A stretch of 64,000 bases of DNA from Arctopsyche grandis. Taxonomy: Eukaryota; Arthropoda; Insecta; Trichoptera; Hydropsychidae. Made by a program: the position numbers and the translations under genes. The stretch spans positions 22,281,001 to 22,345,000 of the forward strand of contig NC_135362.1 in assembly GCF_051622035.1 (NCBI RefSeq), in the 5' to 3' direction. Below, in pieces: positions 20,938 to 32,000 of this stretch. Positions within the stretch are counted from its first letter, which is position 1; each line of letters begins with the position of its first letter. Below the pieces are notes generated by a model. It was not told where the DNA came from. It worked only from the letters and a program-made list of their open reading frames with translations, and made no database searches.

Positions 20938-23434
20938 TTATCTAAATTTCAAATCTGCAACGAGGGCAACATGATCGGATGGAAAAACAACACTAGGTAT
21001 AGCCGAATTTTGTCTCAATTCTTCATTTGATGGCAACGGAATTATCTACGACAGTACAAATAAATAGGATTAAAGAAATTAAAATTATACAGCAAAAGTA
21101 CATCGATCATATTGAAATATTGCAAAACCTGAACGACATCAAAACATTCTTTGTTGTAAAATATATAATCCAGACAATCCGCAAAACCAACTGTGAAATT
21201 AGTAAACTCTGGAGTACCGCACGCACTGGCAAGTGGAATTGACTGTTTCAATATTACATTACTGAGAGCTTCTGATTCATCTATTTGGAAAAAATAAATG
21301 GCTATATTATACGCTTAAACGCAACGCGTTTTTGTAGAAACAAATGCCAGAATTCACATTTTGCTAAGGATTTAATTCTTTAGTTTTTCTGATGCATTTC
21401 ACCGCATAAAACGCACTGCTTCTACATATGTATACAATACATGTTTACAAATGCAATGTCACTTACTACTTTTGAAGTCAATATAATCACTAGGAACAAA
21501 TCCAGTAGTATACAGTTGATAAACTCCACAAGAAGGGACACTGTTGAAATCACCGCATAATAAAAGTGACACACGTTTGCCTGGCATCTGTCGAAGATAT
21601 AATGTAAATAGCTTACACATCCTGCATAATATTCACTATCAATCTAATATGATCAATAGTATATACACAAACTATTAACCATTTGATTGAATTTTTAACT
21701 TACAGTCTTTTTGCAATGTTCGACAATATCAATTAACCACAATATGGTTAAACCACCTTGAATTAAACGAACATGATCAGCATCTGGGTGAAAATAAAAA
21801 TGAGTGTTGCCGACTACGATTATTTCATTATCATTTTCTAGTGATTGCAATATTGTTCCTTGCACTGCAGTTGTACGTGGTTCTATTCTTGCAACAAACA
21901 ATTTATTATCCTCAATCAATGACCAAATGTCTTTGAAAATGGGGTTTTTTAGTTCTTCTCCCAAAATGCATGATTTTCTATCAATTAATCTGAAAAAATA
22001 TATATAAAATTCTTGAACACAATCAAAATTAAATAAAAAGTGTAATAGTATTTGAACCATTAATCTACCTAAACCGGTCATTGCGATAAAAGCAGGCTAG
22101 ACCTTCGGTAACTTGTCCACCTTTTTTGGTAAAACATCCTTCATATGAATGGGAATTCAACAAAGGTTCTAAATCAACATTAAATATCTTGGCATCTACT
22201 TCTTGTAAACATACAATATCTCCATTGTAGCCTATAAAAACATATAAAAAATAAATAAACCCACTCTTTTTTCATAAAAAATATTTTAGTAAATTTACCT
22301 AATATTTCTTTGATAAATAATTGTTTCCTATAATCAATATGCAAGGCATAAGGTGGGCAGTAAGGAAAAAGTTCAGTTCGAGAAAATTCAGAATCACAGT
22401 ACAAATCAGCTAATATATTGTATGAAACAGCTCTCAACCTGCAATTATAGATGAGATTATAAAAATATGGTGAATGTTGCACAAGATTAACAAGTTTTAG
22501 TTTTACATTTTTCCAGATAGTTTTTTTTTAGTGAATAAATGACGGGTTTCGAATGGACATAGTCCAGGTCCAGCCTCGACTTTGTTGGGTGATACAGCTT
22601 CAACTTCAGCACCGGTAGTACTTCGATTTCCTAAAGAATGTTCATTTATGAATAAATAAATAAATTCGATTATATTCCATTTAAATTTTATCAACAACCT
22701 GGAATACAAGAAACTTTGATCCTCTTCCCAATATCCGTTGTCAATGTCGTGTATGTAAAATCATCACCTATTTTTTCCCACTTAATATTTGATACCATGG
22801 TATTATCGATTCCACTGTACCATGTAAATTTACATTCATTTTTTTCGAGAAAATAGCCTTCAAATTTTATGGGATATAAAACAAATCCAGCTAGAATGCT
22901 AGCAGGTAAACTTATAGTCGTTACCCAAGGTGCATTGACTTGCACTTGGAACTTCTTTTCTGCAATTTGAAATTCTACACTGGAACCGCTTTCCATTACG
23001 TCAACACAAATCAAATCATCGGATATTATTTCTCCGTTTTTAAAAAATTTAACGGATATCGGTTCACTGACAACTTCTTCAGTGGTCTGTTCTTTTTTAT
23101 TTTTTCTTTTTTTTTTCGCTGAAACTTTTTGCAGATTTGAATTAATTCTATGAATTAGAGTAGCCATATTTTCATCGCAGTGCCTCATAAAGTTAAATTG
23201 ACGTTCAACACCGAGTTGTTCGTTTTTATATAAAAAGGTTAAATGATACTGCTCTTCACCTTTCGAATGTCGAAAAAATGCTTTTTCCATATTTGACGGA
23301 CTTTTGCGAGACAATTGAATGCGATGAGAATGTCTGGATATAATTTTGTACAAAACTCTATTTATGACACATGCTTTGAGAGCAATTATCATGCTGAGTG
23401 ACACTTTCGTCAACTCCACGTTACGATTAGCCAA
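20938..23434 (-). CDS. PDE12: 2',5'-phosphodiesterase 12 (PDE12), complete, 8 exons
   Basis: PDE12 is an exonuclease/endonuclease/phosphatase-fold enzyme. In vertebrates it trims poly(A) tails of mitochondrial RNAs and degrades 2',5'-oligoadenylate. Exons (minus): 23434-22699, 22630-22507, 22438-22299, 22231-22069, 21989-21704, 21587-21467, 21280-21129, 21045-20938. All joins keep phase and use GT/AG. The coding length of 1830 nt gives 609 residues, the same as I recall for human PDE12. Visible motifs: N-terminal beta domain, EAGPGLCPFETRHLFTKK, AVSYNILADLY, CLQEVDA (catalytic Glu), NTHFYFHPDADHVRLIQ, CGDFNSVPS (Asp/Asn), GCLDYIFY-like FADCLDYIFYNKE, and FPSDHVALV (Asp/His). The basic N-terminus is compatible with mitochondrial import. 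Introns are 60-190 bp. Divergent from ANAPC5. Confidence 0.92.
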
Positions 23435-23675
23435 TCACTGACATTTGTAGATATTATCAGTCCCAACTCAATATATTTGGAGCATGTACCGTAAATTTTG
23501 AAAACCATTTAAATCCTTTTATTGCATTTGCTGTCATTTACAATAATTTTGGCAGAATAACCAACTATTCTGAAATTATTTGAATGCTAAATATATTGAA
23601 ATATTTTAATTTTTTTAATATGTCGCCTCCAAACGCAATAATAAATCAATCTAAAAAAATCTTTGATATATTGAG

Positions 23676-24130
23676 GGTTCGGTGATTACTAGTCAAATGT
23701 GAACCGGTCACAGGACAACCGGTCGCTTTAGATCAGTCACACGTGATCACTCGTCACACTAAAGCTGGTCACGAGAAAACTGGTTGACCGATTTTATGGT
23801 GTGACCAGTTTTAGCAGTGGCGGCTCGACCATTTGGGCTGCAGGGCTGCAGTCCTTCTAAAACAGTACAACTGCATGCTATTTTTGTCGTCTACAAGGGC
23901 TGCGGGGCTGCAGACTTCCCAGTATAGTACATCTTCAAGCTATTTTTGTTTTCATTCGATCACCGGTTTGGTTAACGAGCTACTACAGCCTGAATAATCT
24001 CTGCAGCCCCCCCACTATGAAATCTCACGAGCCGCTACGAGTTTTAGTGTGACGGGTGATCACGTGTGACCGATCTAGAGCGACCGGTTGTCCTGTGACT
24101 GGTTCACATATGACTAGTAGTCCGTTTACC
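23676..24130. mobile_element. foldback element interrupted by a hAT MITE
   Basis: The outer ends GGTTCGGTGATTACTAGTCA and the inverse of GGTAAACGGACTACTAGTCA are the same type as in the 204-bp foldback family. The arms of about 110 bp pair through ACCGGTCACAGGACAACCGG and CACACGTGATCACTCGTCAC. ATATTGAG flanks it (23668-23675, 24131-24138). The centre is split by the hAT MITE. Confidence 0.7.
23815..24039. mobile_element. hAT MITE nested in the foldback, 8-bp TSD
   Basis: The ends are CAGTGGCGGCTCG and CGAGCCGCTACG (inverse, one-base gap). The 8-bp duplication AGTTTTAG is exact at 23807-23814 and 24040-24047. Two internal half-repeats contain GGGCTGCAGGGCTGCAG-like and GGGCTGCGGGGCTGCAG-like words. 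Removing the element and one duplicate restores the foldback's arm. Confidence 0.8.
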
Positions 24131-24210
24131 ATATTGAGGCACTAAAATATTTAGAGAAGTACAGAAATAATGTTCGAAATCAAAGTATGAATCCTTAGTA
24201 AAATGATGAT

Positions 24211-24365
24211 TTCCGCAAAAAGCGATCTCACGCAAGTCACTAAAATCTCGATCACCGAACATCTGGCACTCGAGTTCTCATTAGTTTCGATTGATGGAGT
24301 TTTTGGGTGCCAGATGTTCCGTGATCGAGATTTTAGTGACTTGCGTGAGATCGCTTTTTGCGGAA
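24211..24365. mobile_element. hairpin MITE 92 bp upstream of the ANAPC5 start codon
   Basis: The 59-bp arms (24211-24269 and 24307-24365) are inverse copies with one mismatch, around a 37-nt loop. The arms begin TTCCGCAAAAAGCGATCTCA and contain ACATCTGGCAC. The loop words CTCGAGTTCTCATTAG and GATGGAGTTTTTGGG tie it to the foldback family at 4120, 19927 and 57904. The very low arm divergence suggests a young insertion or gene-conversion maintenance. Confidence 0.8.
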
Positions 24366-24457
24366 TAATCCCCGGGTCAACCCGCAAAAAATAAACAAAT
24401 GGCATTTTAGTTTGACGTAAGGGTATTGTCTCATGGCAACACTGATAGATCAGAAAG

Positions 24458-27400
24458 ATGGCTTTGCCGGTTAGGAGGGTTCAGCTGGCTCAAACTCAAA
24501 ATAATGATATGGAAAATGTAACATCGCATAAAATAGCCGTTGTCGTATTTATAAGAGAGTTTTGTGTTCTCAAACAAGGTATCGTCTTATATTTCCGTGT
24601 TAGACATTTTGAATTTACGACGTTTGACAGAGGCTTGAAAACTAATCGATACATATGTCTTTATGTTCGTAGGTCCCATTCAATGTGAAATGCCTCCAAA
24701 GTATCGAAAAGATTTTTGTATGTTGGTTCTGAAGCTTATTCAGGTAATATCTAATATCGAAATAAAACTCTTGCACAATTTAATCCGCGTAGCATTGTAT
24801 ACATTTATTGATTTATTTATACTAACCATGCTTTTTTGTGAGACAAGTAATTATTCATTGTTTTATTGCTCTCTTGTGCTTGAGTATGCAATTTATCATA
24901 AGACCTTATTTGAATCAATACTTTCATTAAACCAAGTTTATTGAATTAAATATATAAAGAATACAATAATTTTTCCTACAATTTGTACTAGAATTAAATC
25001 AATGTTCTTATTCAAAGGATTTTCTTTTCAGTGCCCTGATTTGGAATTCAAAGATCTGGTAGCTATATTCACTTCTGGGAAATTCAACATATTGGACAAT
25101 CATTTTGAGAATTTTTGCAATAGATTAAAACAAATATATGATGAAGGCATTAACGCATTAATGGATTGCATATCTGATGCCGTTGAAAAGCTGATGATTG
25201 ATCAGGAAACAAACCAATGTATAATCAGCAAAAGCAGTGTATTAGGTTTATATTTCCTTAAATTATTTAATTTATGTACATATTATTGTTTTCTTTAGAA
25301 AAATAAACATTGTTTTTTCTGTCGATTTCAGGGCTGTATCTACGACGAATGATGTTGTATTTAGATAAACTTTCATTTTATCAAGTTACTTCGGTGTATA
25401 AATCATTTTCTAGATATTACGAAAAGGGCAGACCTGGCTCTCTTATAAGACATCTCAGTAAAGATGTTAGTTTGCATGCTTGTTAATACTTAAAAAATAT
25501 ATAAATTAGCGAAAATATTATCGTGATAAAATATAAATACATTATCGTTACAGAAACTTGATACTACAGATGGTATATCAGATTATCCAATGAAAGGTGA
25601 AGAAAAGAAACTTCCACCACCGATAGAGATCCCTAGAAAAAAAATTGTTTTTGATAAGGATCGGTAAGTTTCAAAGGAAATTCAAAAGCAAAAGCTTTTG
25701 TATAATATTATATAAACGAAATGTACGATAAATAACTTTTTTTTAGTGAGTTTGAGCGATGCCATTGGTCGAGAAGACAAGCTGAATTATTTACGGCTCA
25801 ACAAGCAGCATTGCTTCAATCAAGCGAACCGCGTGCTATGTCTCCACCGCGACTTCAGCAAACCATAGGAGAAATCATACGAGATAATCCCGACTATGCT
25901 GATGCCGTGAGTATTACCCTTAGGAGTAAAAATGTATCACACGATGAAAAGAAACACTTTTTAATATTAAAAAAAATATATACAGCATTTTCTCAGCTAT
26001 CTGAATTGTCTGCGTGAACGCGAGTTTTGCGGAGCCGTAGATAGTTTATACGGCTGCTTTGATCGAAGCGCAGGATGTCCGAAAACGGTATCGGCGAATA
26101 CATCAGCTGCCGACAGGAATAGAGGATTTAGATATGCGTCTCTTAATCTGGCCGTGTTGCATGCTCAATTTGGTCACAAGTAAGATTATTTTATTTAAGC
26201 TTATGTTAATTTGTATTACGATTTTTAATTTACTTTCAATTAGGGATCAGGCATTGATCGCATTGAAAGAAGCTATGGTAATGTCGCAAGAAGCTGGGGA
26301 TAATTTGTGCTTGCAACAAGCTGCAGGTTGGTTGCAGTGCATTAGTGGTATAGGACATTGTCCTATTCCGACTCCAAGAACTCCGAGACCTTCAGCTCAT
26401 TGTGCTAAACATAGGGCAGCTTTAGCCGCACAGGCCTACGTTCAGCATGCTGTATCACGAAAAGTCACACCATCGAATCTTTTTAACGTACTTTTTCATT
26501 TAATTTCTTTTATGCATGTAAATTTATGCAATTAGAATAAATTTACTTCGATTTATTTCAGCTATTAATGAAAGGAGATGTAATCCACTGTCAACACTCA
26601 ATGGCCGATCTAATTCAAATCAGCTTGGTTAATAGAGCAGTTTTATGGGCTTTGTACGGAAAGACAGAAATGGCTTCTATTTGCTGTCAATTATTATTAA
26701 ATTTAAATACAGGTTAGTTTATATATTTCAATCATTTTAATGTAATATAGAAAGGCAACAAATTAAACGGCCAATATTTAGTCAATTACGGTAATCAAGT
26801 ATATAAATCAGTTTTCGGCTAGTTTTTTACGAACAAAATGGTCAGTAGTATATTATTAAATGTCAGTATAAATAACAAATGGACAATATAGAAATCTGAT
26901 GTAATTCGCCAGAACAAATAGCAGTGCCTGTTAATGTAATTCAATGTAATTGATATCAACTAAAAAGTTATACTGGCCATTCGTCAAAATAAAACTTACC
27001 ATTTAACATTAATACTGACCATTTAACATTAATACTGACCATTTAATAAAAATACTGACCTTTTATTATTTATTCCGACTACTTGTATACTGAACGATGG
27101 ACGTTTAATACAAATACTCGCCATTTAATATAAATACTGACCTTTCGTATTTATATACTTACCAGTAAATTACAAGCCATATAGAAATACGGATCGCATG
27201 GATGAGATGTGCTCAAATAACTATCCTAAAATAATGTGGGTCAAAAACACCATTCAACATTTGAGACGTATTCTACAATTGAAGCGTGCAGCCGAATAAA
27301 GATATATGTTATGCTTAAACACTTTACAGGAAAGCCAAATAATAAAAGTTCTAATGAAATTTGTGATGAATGATAAAACAATAACGCAACACATATCTTT

Positions 27401-28929
27401 ATTCCACTTGATTATAATAATATTAATTACTCACGACACAGCCGCGCAAGACGTGTATCTTTATTCCACTGAGAAATTCATTCTCAATCTCAAATCATTT
27501 TGAACCCCTTCTACTTACATCTGAGACAAACTGTGAATGCAAATCGGTTAAGGATATGTGTATTATTATTCAACAAAAACACAATTTTGTTAAATTTTAG
27601 TGTACATGTGTGTATATGTATCTTAATTCGAAACATGATGGAATACAAAAAGAAAAGGGCATATCTCTGACAAGTGGAAATGTTATAGGTTTTCAATTAT
27701 TATTCTAGAGTTCATAGATCAAATTTTCATTTGTAACTAATAGGAAAATAAATTATTTATATTTTATTAATTTCTCATACATTTTAGCTGGTGAGTGGGA
27801 AAGTGAAGCTGCTTGTTTAGCCACTTGTGGAACTGCGCAAATGCTTGCAATTCAAGGTCAGCGAACAAGTGCTGCTGCTGTTTTACAGCATGCTCGGGCA
27901 CGTGCTCCACGACCACCATATTGCTTACTGTGGATGCGAACTCAACATATCATAACTGCGAATTACTCGCTAATCTCAGGTGCAATATGAATAAAATTAT
28001 ACTCGAATAAGCACAAAATGTCAATAGAAGAATTAATAAAAAGATCAATTTTAGGAAAATGGCAAGAGGCAGAGCAGGCAGCAAACCAATTGGCATCTAT
28101 CGACCGTTGGGAGAGTCAATTGATAAAAGCCGAATTGCATTTCATGAAAGGCGAACCTGTATATGCAATTACCTGTCTCAATGACATATTGGATAACTGT
28201 CACAGCAACGAAGAAAGCCAACTCTTTTTAACGTTGCGCATCAGAGCGATGATATTAGCGGCACAGATTGAGAATTCGTGTAGCGGTATTCATCATGTAT
28301 CTTCGACGAATATAACTCGGTTGAACGAAGCTCTGTCGATGGCCGTTAGCAGTTATTTGTATTATCTTGCGGCTGTCATCGAAATGCACGTTGCAAATGT
28401 TCAGTTGCAACTGGGTTGTATGACTAATGCTCTGACTATTGTACAAAGAGTGCTCGCTACAATAATGGCTCACGGTGGTCCGTTTGATCAAGGGAGAGGT
28501 AATTTGATTCGATTTAAACTATGTATGAATGTTTCTAATTGTCGGTAACATTGATTGTTTTTTTTTTTAGCAATGCTACTATATGTTAAGTGTAGGATAG
28601 CGTCTGCACCTAAAACGGGAGAGAGGAGAAACCAAGTTCTTACTTTGTGTACGGATTTATTGGAGAATGTTAAATTGAATTTCAATAGAGTTGAAGCTTT
28701 CAGTAGAATAAAAGATGTGATTTATTTACAAGTAAGTAAAAATTTGAATGATTTTTCAATATGTATTTGAATGTCTTTATATTGATTTGTTTTTATATTG
28801 ATATTTCAGGCTCAACTATATCATGAAATTGGAAACATTGTCGAAAGGAATAAGCGTGCTTTGGAATATAGGCAAATGGATGAACAATATCCCACAAAAT
28901 TAACAAATTCGCTCTTAACATGTTTTTAA
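24458..28929 (+). CDS. ANAPC5: Anaphase-promoting complex subunit 5 (APC5), complete, 13 exons
   Basis: APC5 is a TPR-rich scaffold subunit of the APC/C ubiquitin ligase that drives mitotic exit. Exons: 24458-24578, 24673-24743, 25032-25245, 25332-25465, 25554-25663, 25747-25906, 25986-26179, 26244-26487, 26562-26712, 27788-27979, 28055-28498, 28571-28731, 28810-28929. The total of 2316 nt gives 771 residues (human about 755), with every join in phase and GT/AG. Diagnostic stretches: SHKIAVVVFI near the N-terminus, LSFYQVTSVYKSFSRYYE, QAELFTAQQAALLQSSEPRA, NPDYADAHFLSYLNCLRE, RYASLNLAVLHAQFGHKDQA, NRAVLWALYGKTEMA, and a C-terminal TPR series ending with RIKDVIYLQAQLYHEIGN. Introns are 63-288 bp except intron 9 (1075 bp), which holds repeats. 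Orthologue of Drosophila ida. Poly(A) signal AATAAA at 28930. Confidence 0.93.
26995..27165. repeat. degenerate AT-rich repeat array in ANAPC5 intron 9
   Basis: Successive units of about 20 bp read CCATTTAAYATTAATACTGA with variation. A related, more scattered set of words (CCATTTAT, TACTGACC, GACCTTTTATATACATT) occurs at 51590-51780. The array accounts for part of why this intron is about ten times longer than the others. Confidence 0.5.
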
Positions 28930-28941
28930 AATAAATTTATT
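28930..28941. promoter_or_regulatory. palindromic poly(A) signal shared by convergent genes
   Basis: AATAAATTTATT reads the same on both strands. On plus, AATAAA begins one base after the ANAPC5 stop codon. On minus, AATAAA lies about 60 bases beyond the IntS2 stop. No other AATAAA was seen between the two stops in either direction, so both genes probably use it. Confidence 0.6.
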
Positions 28942-29001
28942 TGAAAAAAATACACATTTTGTCTTGAATATACGTACATATGTAAGTTTTGTGTAAAACG
29001 T

Positions 29002-32000
29002 TTAATAAATTTTATCGTCTAGCAGTGCTTTCTTGATTATTTCAGACATAGTGTTTTGAATGTCTCTCGACAGTACTTCTGCCATCAATACTTTGGTTTT
29101 TTCTTGAACTTTAGATTGAGTGTATGCTAAATCTCCAGATATGCTAACGTCATTCCACGAATGACCCAGAGACGCCTGCGATTCACAGACCCTTCCCAAT
29201 TGCATTAACAGTGAAGTAATTTCCTCCAGAAGTGGTGGGAAAGCGGTACAAATACGAACGAGTGATCTTAAAACCGGTTGAAATAAATCGACCCTCAAAT
29301 CACACGGCAGAACAGACAGTAGCACAGATAACGTGTTGACACACAACCTGGCTATAGACATGGCTTTGGGGAGAGAATACTGAATCGACAAGTGTGATAC
29401 TAGATCAATAGCAAACACTTGTTTTTCCAATGACGCTTGACTCAACAACTCGGGAATGAAATCTAAACAGATATGCATTGATGGTATACCTTGTACCGTT
29501 ACCGGCAGTAAATCACGTGGATATCCTTGAAAGTGAACTAATTTAGCAAGGGAGGGTTCCGATATGAATATTTGATGTAGGAAAGAGCAGACAATACTTC
29601 TCACTTCTCTAAGAGACCACATTAATTCAGGATGGGCTCTATCGTCATCTGTTTCTAAACAGGTTTCTAGTAAAATTTGCAAAGCAGAACTTTCTTGGGC
29701 TGCGACTAAAGCATTTTTAAGTTCTTCTCTTTCAGTGTCCGATGAAAGTTGTCCCGATTTTTCGAGTAAAGGTTTGTCATGTAAATGTCTCGATAGTTGA
29801 CTTCTGGAAGCAGCAAGACTGGCCTCTAATATGCGTAAAACTATCTTTAAAATTGGTCCACACCTAAACACTCTGAGATCGCACCGAAGAACTTGTAACG
29901 GGTCGACTAAAATATTTTCCTGGGTCAAAGTGACGTTTCTTGATACACTGTTTATATCAAGGAGGGCGTTGATCGACATTACCCATAAAGATCGTGGAAG
30001 AACAGTATTTAATCGTAGCCAGACTTGTCTGTAGAGTTCTTGAATGTGTCTGGAAACTTTATCTCCGAGTACTGTTTTGAAAAAGTGAACATAAGTTTCA
30101 GCAAATGGCCAGATGTCAGTCGGACTTTTCATCAGCATCTGTTTGATGACTCTACTTGCTTTAGATGGATTGTTTTCCATACCAGAGAACGCTTCGATTA
30201 TTGACATTTCTGACAAAGTTTCCGTATGGTAAACAGAAGCATTTTGAGTATCACCAAATATTTGATCGTCCATCCAATCGTCGACCAATGAGAGATGTGG
30301 GAAATGCGTAGCTAGGAGTCTGAGAAGTGGACTGAAGAGTCCACCATAACTCAATTGATCGCTTTGTGCCTGGTGTAGCAAATATTTAATGGGAAGCTCC
30401 GACAGGAAAGCGGTTGAATAGCATTTGACCTTTTTTCCATTGGCCATATGAGATGTGGTGTTCGCTAATCGAACGTCTTCATAGAGCAAAAGGTAGTACA
30501 ACAAAAGCAGCTGCGATGTCAAACTTGGCTTTTCAATCTGTATATCATCATTTGAGTTTGACGTGTCATCGATGTCGGCCAAGTTATAGACTCGCTTTTT
30601 CGTATCAAAGTGAGCACCGAACACCGAGTTTCTGAATACGTTCCGGATCTCTTCTTCGGTGATTGGTTTGTTTACGTATTCAACGGTGCCTTTAGCAGCG
30701 TTTGAAATCAAAATGGAATTTACGTATACTTCAACTAACGCTGGCAAAACTGGATGAAGAGGTGCTACTGATTTACAAATTTGTTTGTATATCCAATTTT
30801 TGATAGGCACTTTATGTTTGGAGAATGCTCTGGATTTTAATAGTTGGTGTATGCAATGTACAGGTAAATAACCAGGTATGCTTCCGTTCAAATTAACAGT
30901 CACCGGCACTTTCACAGCATGCGCAGTTACAACCTATTTAAAAAAAACAACTGAAATTTCCTGTTTTTTGTTTGTCAAACATATTAAAATTATTATTCTT
31001 AAGTTTACCTGTTCGGTAAATATATCCTGAGTGAATATGGTTTTGATGCGAGTCATGTTATTAGGACGAATAGGAACTTTCATTCCGAGTGTAGAACATA
31101 CGAGGTCACATATAGCCGATAGTTGATTGGAATGAAAATGGATAGCCATAAGCAGCAACATCTCACCAAATGATGCTGTCACTCCAGAAGCACTAATAAC
31201 ATAAATGATACATAGTTAAGACATTATTCAATAGTATCTAATAGAATGCGTAGTAAACAAGGCAGAAGATTTAGGAAAATAAGTGGAATAAAATGGATGA
31301 AGATTGGAAATGTCTTCACTCAATAGTGGACGATAAAAGCTTTATTAGCATAGAAGTAGAATGCATAGAATGGTCATTGTTAATAAAAGTATCGTCTAAA
31401 AGCGAGCCATCGAAGAGAGAGACGGAAAGTCAGAAGAGAGAGAGACGAAGTTTAGCAAACAATGAGCAAACAATGAACAAACTCTGCCATGCAGAGTTTT
31501 TGTAGCAACATTTTTGGAGGCTGAGAGCGATTCTATGCATTCTACTTCTATGTTTATTAGTGTTTAGAATTTAATAAACAAACCTTTCAAAGTATGCCTC
31601 TTCTTTCACTAACCACTGAATCCAATCTATAGCTTTTTTGTCATGTTCTTGAGCAGCTGCAAATACAAAATGTTTTATATTAGATAATTTCAGTAGTTGA
31701 GGCATCTATCTTCATAGAATGTTTGAAGAAAGACTGCCAAATTGGTGGTATATAAGAGAGAAGAAGTTGGGAGAAATGAGTGATCTAAATCTGCGAAAGG
31801 TTGGGAGTTTTGTAGGAACAGATAACAAAAACAACCGGAGATGGGATTTTCTGGAAGAACCTTGGATGTTGCGGATCGGATTTAATCTTGGAGAAGGGGT
31901 TAAGTAATTTTTAATAATATAAAACATTTTTAGAAAATTACCTATTAACGTAGGACAAGCAATTATCATACAAAGACTGAGTGATACAAATCTAACCCCG

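Larger units (their letters stand above)
23435..24457. promoter_or_regulatory. divergent intergenic spacer between PDE12 and ANAPC5
   Basis: The 1023 bp between the two start codons must hold both promoters. About 610 bp of it is mobile DNA: the foldback at 23676-24130 with its nested hAT MITE, and the hairpin at 24211-24365. Non-repeat promoter sequence is therefore limited to about 240 bp beside PDE12 and about 90 bp beside ANAPC5. No TATA box recognised. Confidence 0.5.

Noticed and set aside
28018-28054. Start codon at 28018 for a separate protein
   Set aside because: It lies in the 75-bp intron 10 of ANAPC5; the frame downstream of 28055 is exon 11 joined in phase to exon 10.
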